Source: Amycolatopsis sp. WAC 01376 (lineage in GTDB: Bacteria > Actinomycetota > Actinomycetes > Mycobacteriales > Pseudonocardiaceae). From it: a stretch of 64,000 nt of DNA. Below, piece by piece: positions 42,047 to 51,002 of the stretch; within the stretch, counting starts at the first letter, position 1; every line of letters starts with the position of its first letter. Made by a program: the position numbers and the translations under genes. The notes below the pieces were generated by a model. That model was given only the letters and a program-made list of their open reading frames with translations. It made no database searches and was not told the origin of the DNA. The stretch is from assembly GCF_003947415.1 (NCBI RefSeq), contig NZ_QHKL01000002.1:1-64000 (forward strand). Direction: 5' to 3'.

Positions 42047-44403
42047 CGGTCGCTCCCAGGTCGCCAGCGGGCGTGTGCGGTGCCGGGTTCGCCCGAACGC
42101 AACAGCTCCAGCCGTGGTTTCGGCCCGTCGGTGCGGCCGCCCTGCGGTTTCCGGCTGCCCGCCGCGAACTGCTTCGGCCACGGCATCGGATAGCCCTGTT
42201 CGGCGGCGGCGTGCAACGTCCATTGTGGATCGTAAAGATGTGTCCTGCCGAGCGCGCACAGATCCGCGCGGCCCGCCAGGATCAGCGAGTTGACGTCGTC
42301 GTAGGAGGAGATCGCGCCGACGGCGATCACCGCGATCCCGTACTCGCGCCCGATCTCGTTGCGGATCCGGTCCGCGTACGGCGTCTGGTAACTGCGGCCG
42401 TACTCGGGTTTCTCCTCGCTGACGACCTGACCGGTCGAGACGTCGATGCCGTCCGCCCCGTGCTCGGCGAACGCGCGGGCGATCTCGACGGCGTCGTCGA
42501 CGTCGATCCCGCCGTCGTACCAGTCGGTCGCGGAGATACGGACCGTCATCGGCCGCTCCGCTGGCCAGGCCGCGCGGACGGCGTCGAAGACTTCGAGCGG
42601 GAAGCGCAGCCTGTTCTCCAGCGAGCCGCCGTACTCGTCGGTCCGCCGGTTGGTCAGCGGCGACAGGAACGACGACAGGAGGTAGCCGTGCGCGCAGTGG
42701 AGTTCGAGGAGGTCGAACCCGGCGCGCGCGGCGGCAGCGGCGGAGTGCGCGAACTGGTCACGGATCTCTTGTAGCTCAGGGATCGAGAGCTCGCGCGGGA
42801 TCTGATTCGCGTCGCTGTACGGGATCGCGGACGGGGCGCAGACCTCCCAGTTGCCCTCGGACAGCGGCTGATCGATGCCGTCCCACATCAGTTTCGTGGA
42901 ACCCTTGCGCCCGGAGTGGCCGAGCTGGACGCCGATCCGCGCTGGGGTGTGGGCGTGGACGAAGTCGGTGACTCTTGCCCAGGCTTGTTCTTGTTCTTCG
43001 GTGTAGAGGCCGCCGCAGCCCGGGGTGATGCGGCCGGTTTCGGAGACGCAGACCATCTCCGTCATCACCAGACCGGCACCGCCGAGCGCCTTGCTTCCCA
43101 GGTGTACCAAGTGGAAATCGGTCGGGACGCCGTCTTCGGAGGAGTACATGTCCATCGGCGAGACGACGACGCGGTTCGGCAGCTCCAGGCTCCCGATGCG
43201 GAACGGCTGGAACATCGGCGGCCGGACGTCGGAGTCCGATGAGTGCACAGTGGACGCGAACCAGGTGTCCAGTTCGGCGGCGAACTCGGGATCGCGCAGC
43301 CGGAGGTTGTCGTAGGTGACGCGGCGGCTGCGGGTGAGGATGTTGAACGCGAACTGCGCCGGATCCTGGTGGGTGTACTGGCCCATGTTCTCGAACCACT
43401 CCAGGCTCGCCTGTGCGGCGCGCTGGGTGGAGGTGACGACGGGGCGGCGTTCGGCTTCGTAGGCTTCCAACGCACTGTCCATATCGGACTGTTCGCGCAG
43501 GCAGGCGGCGAGCGCGAGCGCGTCCTCCATGGCGAGTTTCGTGCCGGAGCCGATGGAAAAGTGGGCCGTATGCGCGGCGTCGCCGAGCAGGACGACGTTC
43601 TCGTGCCGCCAGCTCGCGCAGCGCACGGTGGCGAACGCGGTCCACTTCGAGTTGTTGGCGAACACCTGGTGACCGCCGAGGACGTCCGCGCACAGTTCGC
43701 GGATGACCTCGATGGACTTCTCGTCGCTTTCACCCGGCGCCAACGCGGTCGCGGCGATCTCGCCGAACGCGCGCTGCCAGACGTCCTCGTGCAGTTCGAG
43801 GATGAACGTGCTCGCGGTGTCGCTGTACGGGTAGCCGTGGATCTGCATGATCCCGTGCGGGGTTTCGAGTACGTGGAACTTGAAGGCGTCGAACACGAGA
43901 TCCGTGCCGAGCCAGATGTACTTGCAACGCCGGGTCTGGAGGTTCGGGCGGAAGCTCTCGGCGAGCGCGTTGCGAGTCGGGGAATTGACGCCGTCCGCCG
44001 CGACGACGAGGTCGTACTCGGCGCTCGCCTCGGCCGCGCTCGGCGCCTCGGTGTGGAAACGGACGTCCACGCCGAGCTCCGCGCAGCGTTCCTGGAGGAT
44101 GCCGAGCAGCCGTTTGCGGCTCATCGCGGCGAACCCGTGCCCGCCGGAGGTGTGCACCGTGCCGCGGAAGTGGACGTCGATGTCGTCCCAGCGCGCGAAC
44201 TCGGCCCGCATGGCGGCGTGGATCACCGGATCGGCGTGTTCGATCCCGCCGAGCGTCTCGTCGGAGAACACCACCCCGAACCCGAAGGTGTCGTCGGGCG
44301 CGTTGCGCTCCCAGACGGTGATCTCGTGATCGGGATGGAGCTGTTTCGCCAGCGTGGCGAAGTAGAGCCCCGCCGGGCCGCCGCCTAACACCGCGATACG
44401 CAC
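42043..44403 (-). CDS. Bifunctional anthraniloyl-/salicylyl-CoA monooxygenase-reductase
   Basis: This 786-residue fusion has an N-terminal FAD monooxygenase (RIAVLGGGPAGLYFATLAK, VVLLGDAAHTAHFSIGSG) and, from about residue 395, an old-yellow-enzyme domain (LPNRVVVSPMDMYSSEDGVP, FDLLELHCAHGYLLSSFLSP, DEYGGSLENRLRF). This architecture is that of 2-aminobenzoyl-CoA monooxygenase/reductase; annotation pipelines call it salicylyl-CoA 5-hydroxylase/oxidoreductase. It hydroxylates and reduces a CoA-bound ring. GTG at 44403. A CoA ligase to make the substrate is not adjacent. Confidence 0.9.
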   Translation of the reverse strand: MRIAVLGGGPAGLYFATLAKQLHPDHEITVWERNAPDDTFGFGVVFSDETLGGIEHADPVIHAAMRAEFARWDDIDVHFRGTVHTSGGHGFAAMSRKRLLGILQERCAELGVDVRFHTEAPSAAEASAEYDLVVAADGVNSPTRNALAESFRPNLQTRRCKYIWLGTDLVFDAFKFHVLETPHGIMQIHGYPYSDTASTFILELHEDVWQRAFGEIAATALAPGESDEKSIEVIRELCADVLGGHQVFANNSKWTAFATVRCASWRHENVVLLGDAAHTAHFSIGSGTKLAMEDALALAACLREQSDMDSALEAYEAERRPVVTSTQRAAQASLEWFENMGQYTHQDPAQFAFNILTRSRRVTYDNLRLRDPEFAAELDTWFASTVHSSDSDVRPPMFQPFRIGSLELPNRVVVSPMDMYSSEDGVPTDFHLVHLGSKALGGAGLVMTEMVCVSETGRITPGCGGLYTEEQEQAWARVTDFVHAHTPARIGVQLGHSGRKGSTKLMWDGIDQPLSEGNWEVCAPSAIPYSDANQIPRELSIPELQEIRDQFAHSAAAAARAGFDLLELHCAHGYLLSSFLSPLTNRRTDEYGGSLENRLRFPLEVFDAVRAAWPAERPMTVRISATDWYDGGIDVDDAVEIARAFAEHGADGIDVSTGQVVSEEKPEYGRSYQTPYADRIRNEIGREYGIAVIAVGAISSYDDVNSLILAGRADLCALGRTHLYDPQWTLHAAAEQGYPMPWPKQFAAGSRKPQGGRTDGPKPRLELLRSGEPGTAHARWRPGSDR

Positions 44404-44442
44404 GTCGCTCAGGGTATGTCGCGGTATGTACGACCGTCAACG

Positions 44443-44465
44443 ATACGGGATATGCTGACCCGTAT
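44443..44465. promoter_or_regulatory. Inverted repeat in the ridA promoter/start region
   Basis: ATACGGG (44443-44449) and CCCGTAT (44459-44465) are exact inverted copies 9 bases apart. The right half overlaps the ridA start codon. The 60-bp gap between the divergent monooxygenase and ridA genes also contains GGTATGT twice (10-bp apart). The PaaX regulator encoded next door is the probable ligand. Confidence 0.4.
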
Positions 44466-44856
44466 GGAGCGCATCAACCCGCCCGAGCTCGGCCGCCCCT
44501 CCGGCTTCTCGCACGCCGTCGCCGCGACCGGGAAATTCGTCTTCCTCGCCGGTCAGACGGCGTTGGACGAGGAGAACCGCATCGTCGGCGACGGCGTGGT
44601 CGCGCAGTTCGAACGCGCGCTGTCCAATCTGCTCACCGCGTTGCGGGCGGCGGGCGGCGGGCCGTCGGACCTGTGCAGCGTGACCATCTACATCGTCGAC
44701 ATGGACGACTACCGCGCCCACGCGCGCGAGATCGGCGCGGTGTGGAAGCGGCTGGCCGGGAGCGAGTACCCCGCGATGGCGGGGATCGGCGTCAGCCGGC
44801 TTTGGGACGCCGAGGCGCTGGTGGAGGTGCAGGGCTTCGCGGTGGTGGCCGCGTGA
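44464..44856 (+). CDS. RidA-family protein
   Basis: This 130-residue protein of the YjgF/RidA fold has the trimer landmarks FSHAVAATGKFVFLAGQTALD, LLTALRAAGGGPSDLCSVTIYIVD and the conserved Arg-like end YPAMAGIGVSRLWDAEALVEVQG. RidA proteins hydrolyse reactive enamine/imine intermediates, fitting a ring-amine pathway. ATG at 44464; it is divergent from the monooxygenase. Confidence 0.9.
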   Translation: MERINPPELGRPSGFSHAVAATGKFVFLAGQTALDEENRIVGDGVVAQFERALSNLLTALRAAGGGPSDLCSVTIYIVDMDDYRAHAREIGAVWKRLAGSEYPAMAGIGVSRLWDAEALVEVQGFAVVAA

Positions 44857-44858
44857 AG

Positions 44859-44923
44859 CGACATGTCATGAAAGGGTCGTTCAGGACATATTTCGTCCTG
44901 AACGACCCTTTCATGACATGTCG
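44859..44923. terminator. 29-bp perfect palindrome, GAAAGGGTCGTTCAGGAC type
   Basis: Arms at 44859-44887 and 44895-44923 are exact inverse copies around a 7-nt loop. It starts 2 bases after the ridA stop. The right arm contains the stop codon (44911-44913) and the last residues of the PaaX-like regulator, so the palindrome has replaced or extended that gene's end. Confidence 0.75.
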
Positions 44924-45768
44924 GAAATGGTGCGCGAGACGTGCGCGGCCGCGGCTTCGCCCAACCGCGCGTGCAGCGTGAAGAACAGATCCGCGGCCCG
45001 GATCCCGGCCCAGCCGGACGGCAGCAGTTCGGCGGGCAGCCCCGGGTCGAGGTAGGGCAGCCGCCGCCAGTCGGTGAGCACCCGCACGTAGTCGGCGAAC
45101 GCTTCGGCCTCGTCCGTGGTCTTGCGCCGTTGCCATCGCCGGAGCGCGGCCGCGTGCTCGTCGAGGAACGCGGTGTACAGCGACTCGAGCTGGTCGAGGT
45201 CCCACCAGTCGCGGATCTTCTCCCGCACGTCGCCGAACGCGAGATGCTCGGCGTGGAAGAGATCGGCGTAACCCTCCAGTTCGAGCCGTCGCAGCATGTC
45301 GGAGGTCGCGTCACGCAGATGCGCGGGCGCGATCCAGACCCCGGACGACGCGGTCCCGAAGCCGAGCCGGGCGAGCTGCGTGCGAAGAACGTGCCTTTTG
45401 TGCCGTTCGGCTTCCGGGACGGAGAACACCGCGAGCAGCCAGCCATCGGCGGGGGTGGCGCGTTCGCGGCGGAAGATCCGCTCGTCGCCTTCGCGCAGGA
45501 TCGCCAGCGCGGTTTCGGAAAGTTCGTAACCGGCGGCCCCGTCGCGGCGCACCGCGGAAAGGATCCCGCGCCGCTTCAGCCGCGAGATCGACGACCGGAC
45601 GGCGGGTTCCTCGACGTCCACGCCGGCCAGCAGATCGATCAGGGAGCGGACCGAAAGCCAGCCGCCTTCGCCGCGCGAATAGAGGCCGTACACGGTCACG
45701 ATCAACTGGCGCGGTTGCGCCGTTCGCCCCGCGCCGTCGACTTCGGTTGCCTCCGACACGGCCGTCAC
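44911..45768 (-). CDS. PaaX-family regulator
   Basis: This 285-residue regulator has an N-terminal winged helix (PRQLIVTVYGLYSRGEGGWLSVRSLIDLL, PAVRSSISRLKRRGIL) and the PaaX C-terminal domain (WIAPAHLRDATSDMLRRL). PaaX represses phenylacetyl-CoA type genes and senses aromatic acyl-CoAs, which matches the monooxygenase operon next to it. GTG at 45768 keeps the family N-terminus. The last three residues and the stop lie in a palindrome. Confidence 0.9.
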   Translation of the reverse strand: MTAVSEATEVDGAGRTAQPRQLIVTVYGLYSRGEGGWLSVRSLIDLLAGVDVEEPAVRSSISRLKRRGILSAVRRDGAAGYELSETALAILREGDERIFRRERATPADGWLLAVFSVPEAERHKRHVLRTQLARLGFGTASSGVWIAPAHLRDATSDMLRRLELEGYADLFHAEHLAFGDVREKIRDWWDLDQLESLYTAFLDEHAAALRRWQRRKTTDEAEAFADYVRVLTDWRRLPYLDPGLPAELLPSGWAGIRAADLFFTLHARLGEAAAAHVSRTISDMS

Positions 45769-45841
45769 CCGGTCACCATAACAACGAAGGCGCGCTCTCG
45801 TTTCGGCCGTGACCGAAGCGTTCCGCACTTAGCGTGGCGAC

Positions 45842-46516
45842 ATGGAGAATCCGCTGATCGAAGCCCCTGTCCCGCCGGTGCCTCAGGACGTCGAGCCGGG
45901 TGGTGTCGGGTGGTTGCGGGCCAAGGTGGCCCGGTTCAGCCGTCCGGAGGACCACGCGCGGCGGCGGGCGTTGGTGCTCGACGAGCTCGCGACGATGGGG
46001 GCGTTGCGGGACAAGGCTTTCGCGCTCACTCGCGAAATGCGGGACGGCGGGGTGGACCGGATCCTGCGGACGGTCCCGGTCGCCGTGCTGGCGGCCGAGC
46101 TCGGCCTGCCGGACGTTTCCCGCGACATCGCGACGGTTTCCGGCAGCTACCACCCGCATACGGGAATCGGGGACGACGCCGAAGAAGCAATGCGACGGCT
46201 GATCGAGGTCTGCGGGGGCGACGTCGACGAGCGGACGGCCGCACGGATCGGGCTTCTGGTCCAGGCCTGTGACGCGACGGCCAAGCTGCTCGGGAAGGCG
46301 CTGGCCGCCCACCGGTCCGATGAGGACGCCGAAGGTTTGCTCGCTCGGGTGCTGCGGGAGGATCCGCCGATCCGGATCACCCGGCGGTGGGTCGGCGGCG
46401 AGGTGGTCGAGGTGGACCTGTCGGAACGGCCGTTCGGAACAGGGCCCAAGCGGTGCCCGGGAGAAGCGCAGGCACTGCAAGTGGCCGCGGGAATTCTCGA
46501 CGCACTCCTGTGCTAA
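45842..46516 (+). CDS. Cytochrome P450-derived mini-protein
   Basis: This 224-residue protein has all four recognisable P450 landmarks in order but is about half the usual length. A C-helix-like DHARRRALV lies at 37-45, an I-helix-like ACDATAKLLGKAL at 142-154, a K-helix-like ARVLREDPPIRITRR at 168-182 and the heme loop FGTGPKRCPGEAQA at 198-211 with Cys205. The ExxR glutamate is replaced by Arg169. It may still bind heme or have a new use. No ferredoxin is adjacent; next genes are PLDc_N and Ddn-like. Confidence 0.6.
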   Translation: MENPLIEAPVPPVPQDVEPGGVGWLRAKVARFSRPEDHARRRALVLDELATMGALRDKAFALTREMRDGGVDRILRTVPVAVLAAELGLPDVSRDIATVSGSYHPHTGIGDDAEEAMRRLIEVCGGDVDERTAARIGLLVQACDATAKLLGKALAAHRSDEDAEGLLARVLREDPPIRITRRWVGGEVVEVDLSERPFGTGPKRCPGEAQALQVAAGILDALLC

Positions 46517-46553
46517 TACTTACCCCGGTCATCTGGAACTGGGGAGTCTTTCG

Positions 46554-46904
46554 ATGCTGTATTTCAATGGTTTATTCGGCGTTCTCACGCTCGGTCTGTG
46601 GATCTTCTGCCTTGTCGACGTGATCACCACGGACGAGGGATCGTGCCGCAACATGCCGAAGGGGATGTGGCTGCTGCTGGTGCTGATCGTCCCGCTGATC
46701 GGCTCGATCGTCTGGCTGGTGGCCGGTCGTCCGCAGGGCGCCGCCCGCGCCCGGCGCGGCCGGTACGAGCGGGAGACGCCGGCGTTCCCGGAGTACGACC
46801 GGCCGGGCCGGTTCGCCGCGACGAGTGCCGAAGACGACGAAGAGTTCCTCCGCAAGTGCCGGGAACGGGCCGAGGCGCAGCGCCGCAAGGCGCGCGAAGG
46901 CTGA
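46554..46904 (+). CDS. Small membrane protein with PLDc_N domain
   Basis: This 116-residue protein has two membrane segments (about 5-24 and 37-57: LLLVLIVPLIGSIVWLVAGR) that make a PLDc_N (phospholipase D N-terminal-like) domain, then an Arg/Glu-rich cytosolic tail. Related proteins are common and uncharacterised in actinobacteria. ATG at 46554. Confidence 0.8.
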   Translation: MLYFNGLFGVLTLGLWIFCLVDVITTDEGSCRNMPKGMWLLLVLIVPLIGSIVWLVAGRPQGAARARRGRYERETPAFPEYDRPGRFAATSAEDDEEFLRKCRERAEAQRRKAREG

Positions 46905-46940
46905 GTAGCCTCGCAGGAGAGATCGACACTGGAGGAAAGC

Positions 46941-47357
46941 ATGTCCGAAGCGTTGGACTGGAACAAGAACATCATCAAGGAGTTCCGCGAGAACGAGGGC
47001 AAGGTTGGCGGCCCGTTCGAGGGCGGTTCCCTGCTGCTGCTCACCACCATCGGGGCGAAGAGCGGCGAGCCGCGGACCTCGCCGCTCGCGTATGCGGAGG
47101 AAGACGGCAAGTACATCGTCGCCGCGTCGTACGCCGGGGCGGACAAGAACCCGGCCTGGTACCACAACATCGTGGCGAACCCGAAGGTCACCATCGAGGT
47201 CGGCACGGAGAAGTTCGACGCGACCGCGACCGTGGTGCTCGAAGACCGCGCCGAGCGTGACCGTCTCTACGCGAAGATGGTCAGCCTCATGCCGGGCTTC
47301 GCCGACTACGAGGAGAAGACCGATCGGGTGATCCCGATCGTCACGATCTCCCGCTGA
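46941..47357 (+). CDS. F420-type nitroreductase family protein (Ddn-like)
   Basis: This 138-residue protein has the deazaflavin-dependent nitroreductase/quinone-reductase fold (GGSLLLLTTIGAKSGEPRTSPLAY, VAASYAGADKNPAWYHNIVANP, KTDRVIPIVTI). Members use reduced F420 to act on quinones or nitro compounds. Full length. ATG at 46941 with GGAGGA upstream. Confidence 0.92.
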   Translation: MSEALDWNKNIIKEFRENEGKVGGPFEGGSLLLLTTIGAKSGEPRTSPLAYAEEDGKYIVAASYAGADKNPAWYHNIVANPKVTIEVGTEKFDATATVVLEDRAERDRLYAKMVSLMPGFADYEEKTDRVIPIVTISR

Positions 47358-47363
47358 CCCAGC

Positions 47364-47427
47364 CGCATTTAGTCCTCTGGATGCGGTACCTGCGCCTGCA
47401 ACTATCGCATTCAGAGGACGAAACGCG
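47364..47427. terminator. Imperfect CCTCTGRATGCGGTA-family palindrome
   Basis: Left arm starts CGCATTTAGTCCTCTGGATG at 47364; the right arm ends GAGGACGAAACGCG at 47427. The two copies differ at several positions but keep the same order as those at 17.0 and 36.0 kb. It fills the convergent gap between the Ddn-like and acyltransferase genes. Confidence 0.6.
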
Positions 47428-47433
47428 GGAGGG

Positions 47434-48615
47434 TCAGCGCGCGCCGCTGGGGGCTTCGACGGCGCTCGGGCGCTTGAGTTCGGCTTCGGCCGCACGCAGT
47501 GCCTTGCGCTCCTGGCGGCGCGCGATCAGCTTCTTGCCGGTGAGGATCATCGGCTGCTCGACCCAGCGGTGGATGAGATCCGCGATCCCGAGCCCGACCG
47601 CGAACACGGTCAGCGCGCTGATCATCCGGTGCTCGCCCAGCGGCGGGATCGCCGCGACCACGGCGAAGTGCACCGGGCCCTGCAGCAGGTAGAGCGAGTA
47701 CGAACGCTCACCGACGAAGCGCATCACCTTCGTCGCCAGCAGCCAGCGCAGCGGCCCCGGCGAGACCAGCACGACCAGCAACATCGCCGAGAGCAGGCCG
47801 TAGGCGATCAGCAGACCCAGGTTGCTGCCGGTCTCCCACCACAGGCTTTCCATGTTGACGTGCAGGACGGCGAACGCGCCGAACACCGGGATCGCCGCGA
47901 GCGGATGGGTGAGCGGTTTGATCACCGCGTAGGACCGGCGGTAGTGCATCGCGATCGCCAGCACGCAGCCGATCAGCAGGATCGCGTAGTGCACGGTCGA
48001 CCGGTAGATCGGCACCTGCGGCCCGTTGAGCACCCAGCCGCTGGTGACCCCCACCAGCCCGGCCATCAGCGCGAACGCGGCGAACGCCAGCGCGAGTTTG
48101 CGCCACGCCGCGGCCAGCCCGACAGCGCCCGCGACCACCAGCAGGAACGGCCAGACCAGGTAGAACTTCTCCTCGATGCCCAGCGTCCACGAGCCGCTGA
48201 AGAAGTTGTCCGGCCCGTTCGGGCTGCTGGCGGGGAAGAACTCGTTGAAGAAGGTCAGGTAGTACTTCAGCGCGTGCGGCAGTTCGCGGGTGAAGAACTC
48301 GCCGCGCAGCCACACGAACACCACGATGCCGCCGAGGATCACCAGGTACGGCGGCAGGATCCGGAACACCCGCCGCAGGTAGAACGCCGAAAGCGAGATC
48401 CGGCCGGTCCGGTCCTGTTCACGCAGCAGCAGCGTCGTGATCAGGAAACCGGACAGCACGAAGAAGATGTAGACACCGACCCAGCCGGACAGCCAGTTCC
48501 ATTTCGGACCCGCGAAGTGGAAGAGGATCACGATGGTGGCCGCGATCGCGCGCAGCCCGTCGAGCGCGGGGAACCGACGCATGGCGAGGAACTCGTCATG
48601 GTCCAAAGTGCGCAC
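47434..48615 (-). CDS. Acyltransferase 3 (OafA/YrhL) membrane protein
   Basis: This 393-residue multi-pass enzyme of the acyltransferase-3 family has the N-terminal LDGLRAIAATIVILFHF with the catalytic His, about ten membrane helices and the family segment LSGFLITTLLLREQDRTG, RRVFRILPPYLVIL. It adds acyl groups to surface sugars. GTG at 48615 has AGGGGG upstream. Start context is GTGCGCACTTTGGACCATG. Confidence 0.9.
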   Translation of the reverse strand: MRTLDHDEFLAMRRFPALDGLRAIAATIVILFHFAGPKWNWLSGWVGVYIFFVLSGFLITTLLLREQDRTGRISLSAFYLRRVFRILPPYLVILGGIVVFVWLRGEFFTRELPHALKYYLTFFNEFFPASSPNGPDNFFSGSWTLGIEEKFYLVWPFLLVVAGAVGLAAAWRKLALAFAAFALMAGLVGVTSGWVLNGPQVPIYRSTVHYAILLIGCVLAIAMHYRRSYAVIKPLTHPLAAIPVFGAFAVLHVNMESLWWETGSNLGLLIAYGLLSAMLLVVLVSPGPLRWLLATKVMRFVGERSYSLYLLQGPVHFAVVAAIPPLGEHRMISALTVFAVGLGIADLIHRWVEQPMILTGKKLIARRQERKALRAAEAELKRPSAVEAPSGAR

Positions 48616-48712
48616 AGTGCCCCCTAATGGCGGTATCGGCCCGGAAGTATACGGGTCCCGCCCACTGTGCCTTCGCCCCGGATGGAGGCCATCTACCAGC
48701 GGATTTCGGGCA

Positions 48713-50047
48713 TCACCCAGCGTCACGCGCCGGTTCGACGTTATGCGTCAGCCGGAACCGGTTCGCCGGGTCGACGGCGGCCTTGACCTGGGCGAGCCGA
48801 CGCAGATCGGCCGGGGAGTAGACCTTGGACGCTTCCTCGTCGGCGCCGCTCTCGCCGTAGACGAAGGTCAGCAGTTTGCCGGTCGACCAGGGCTTCAGCG
48901 CGTCGAACAGTTTCCCGTGGGCCGCCTTGATCTCGGCCATGCCCGTGTCGTCCACTACGGACAGTGCCCGCACGGTGAAGCGGGCTTCACGGTCCCATCC
49001 GACGCCGGGGTGCTCGGGCGGGTCGGACAGCGCGCCGCCGAGCAGATCCAGCAGGACGACGGTCGGCACCGGGGCGTCCGGGCCGGCGTGTTCGAGGATC
49101 GCGTCGAGCATCGAGTCGCCGAGCTTGGAAACGGTGACGTTGTCGGCGCGGTAGCCGTGCGGGAAGGGCGGCTCGTTCGCGATCTTGCCCGATTCGGTGA
49201 ACGGGAGCTCGGCGAGCGTGTCACCCAGTACGGGGGCGGCGGCGCGCAGCGGCGCGACCAGGCGTTCGCCCTCGGCGGCGTCGCCGAGGTAGGCGACCCG
49301 GATCTGGGCGACGTGCTGCCCGCGCAGCGGTCCGGGCACCATCGGCAGATCCGGCATCGGGACCATGCCCAGCGAAGACGTCATCTCGCGCGGCATCTCC
49401 GCCGCCCAATCGCGCCAGGCGTGGAGCACCGCGGACAGCGATTCGGTGCCGAATTGCAGGCTGCCGCCGTACAGCCGGGTGACCGGGACGAGCCGGAACT
49501 CGAGCGCGGTGACGATCCCGAAGTTGTCGCGGCCGCCACGCAAGGCCCAGAACAGGTCCTGTTCGGTGTCCGGGGTGGCGCGGCGGAGTTCGCCGTCGGC
49601 GGTCACGACCTCGATCGCGGTCACCTGGTCGGCGGCCAGCCCGTACTTGCGGCCGAGCAGGCTGAACCCGCCTCCGAGGGTGTAGCCGACGACGCCGACA
49701 CCGGGGAAGGAACCGCTGAGCGGCGCCAGCCCGTGCTGGGCGGCCGCCTCGATGACCGCACCCCAGCGCACGCCCGCGTCGACCCGTGCGACTCCGTCGT
49801 CGATCCGGATCCCGGTCATACGGTGGGTGGTGACGAGGACGCCGCCCTCGAAGGGGACGCCCACGCCGTGCCCGGTCGAATGAACGGCGATCGGGAGGTC
49901 GTGCTCGCCGGCGTAGCGGACGGCCTCGTCGACGTCGGCGGCCGAAGCGGCGGGCACGATGACGTCGGGGCGGCGGGGCACGGCGGTCTGGAAACCGGCG
50001 AGTTCGTTGTCGTAATCCGGGTCGCCGGAGCGGAGCATGGTGGTCAT
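48713..50047 (-). CDS. FAD-binding oxidoreductase with BBE domain
   Basis: This 444-residue flavoenzyme of the berberine-bridge type has the FAD domain (RPDVIVPAASAADVDEAVRYA, HSTGHGVGVPFEGGVLV, FPGVGVVGYTLGGGFSLLGRKYGLAAD) and C-terminal BBE motif DPANRFRLTHNVEP. The His of HSTGH may carry covalent FAD. ATG at 50047; divergent from the LysR gene, its likely regulator. Confidence 0.92.
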   Translation of the reverse strand: MTTMLRSGDPDYDNELAGFQTAVPRRPDVIVPAASAADVDEAVRYAGEHDLPIAVHSTGHGVGVPFEGGVLVTTHRMTGIRIDDGVARVDAGVRWGAVIEAAAQHGLAPLSGSFPGVGVVGYTLGGGFSLLGRKYGLAADQVTAIEVVTADGELRRATPDTEQDLFWALRGGRDNFGIVTALEFRLVPVTRLYGGSLQFGTESLSAVLHAWRDWAAEMPREMTSSLGMVPMPDLPMVPGPLRGQHVAQIRVAYLGDAAEGERLVAPLRAAAPVLGDTLAELPFTESGKIANEPPFPHGYRADNVTVSKLGDSMLDAILEHAGPDAPVPTVVLLDLLGGALSDPPEHPGVGWDREARFTVRALSVVDDTGMAEIKAAHGKLFDALKPWSTGKLLTFVYGESGADEEASKVYSPADLRRLAQVKAAVDPANRFRLTHNVEPARDAG

Positions 50048-50086
50048 GACACCAGGGTGGTCTCGATTCCGCCAGAAGTCCAAGAT

Positions 50087-50106
50087 CTAGTTTGTCTGGG
50101 AACTAG
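50087..50106. promoter_or_regulatory. LysR-type operator, CTAGTT-N8-AACTAG
   Basis: CTAGTT (50087-50092) and AACTAG (50101-50106) form a perfect inverted repeat with the T-N11-A pattern of LysR boxes in the 70-bp gap between the flavoprotein and LysR genes. Confidence 0.6.
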
Positions 50107-50117
50107 AATCATCGGTT

Positions 50118-51002
50118 ATGGAACTGCGTCAGCTCGAATACTTCGTCGCGGTAGCCGAAGAAGCGAATTTCACCCGCGCCGCCGAGCGGCTGCACGTCGC
50201 GCAGCCAGGCGTCAGCGCCCAGATCCGCCGTCTCGAACGCGAACTCGGGCAGCCGCTGCTCGACCGGTCGGCCAGGTCGGTGCGGCTGACCGAGGTGGGT
50301 GCCGCCGCGCTCCCGCACGCGCGGGCCGCGCTCGCCGCCGTCGCCGGGGTGCGGCAGGCGGTCGACGACCTCACCGGCCTGGTCCGCGGCCAGGTCGCGA
50401 TGGGCATGGTGTCCTCGCGCGGTCCGGTCAACCTCCCGGATCTGCTCGCCCGCTTCCACGAACGGCATCCCGCCGTGGACATCACGCTCGCCGAGGCCAC
50501 CTCCGACGTCCTGCTCGCGGGCGTCGCCGACGGCCGCTTCGACATCGCGCTGATCGGGCTCTCCGGGGAACCGCCGCCCGGGATCGGTTTCGAGGTCGTC
50601 CTCGACGAGCCGCTCGTCGCCATCTCCGGGCCGGAGGATCCGCTCATCGCGAAGGCCACGATCACGCTGTCGGAGCTGGAAAGCCGCTCGCTGGTGAGCC
50701 TGCCGAAGGGCACCGGCATGCGCGCGATCGTCGACGCCGCGTTCCTCGCCGACAGCGCGCAGCCGAGGGTGACGCTGGAGGCGGGCGATCCGAACGTCGT
50801 CGCCGAACTGGTCGGCCGAGGGCTCGGTGTCGCCGTGGTGCCGATGTCGCTGGCGACGCACTACACGGATCTGCACGCCATGGAGATCACGCGGCCTGCC
50901 GGGCTGCGCGCGAAACTGGCGCTGGCCTGGCGGACGGAGGGGCCGGTCAGCCCCGCCGCCCGCGTGTTCATCAGTCAGGCTCGGGCGCTGCTCGGGTTGT
51001 GA
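50118..51002 (+). CDS. LysR-family regulator
   Basis: This 294-residue regulator has the LysR winged helix (MELRQLEYFVAVAEEANFTR, AERLHVAQPGVSAQIRRLERELGQPLL) and a periplasmic-binding-like effector domain. It is divergent from the BBE flavoprotein. ATG at 50118. Its last 32 bases overlap the convergent methyltransferase gene. Confidence 0.93.
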   Translation: MELRQLEYFVAVAEEANFTRAAERLHVAQPGVSAQIRRLERELGQPLLDRSARSVRLTEVGAAALPHARAALAAVAGVRQAVDDLTGLVRGQVAMGMVSSRGPVNLPDLLARFHERHPAVDITLAEATSDVLLAGVADGRFDIALIGLSGEPPPGIGFEVVLDEPLVAISGPEDPLIAKATITLSELESRSLVSLPKGTGMRAIVDAAFLADSAQPRVTLEAGDPNVVAELVGRGLGVAVVPMSLATHYTDLHAMEITRPAGLRAKLALAWRTEGPVSPAARVFISQARALLGL

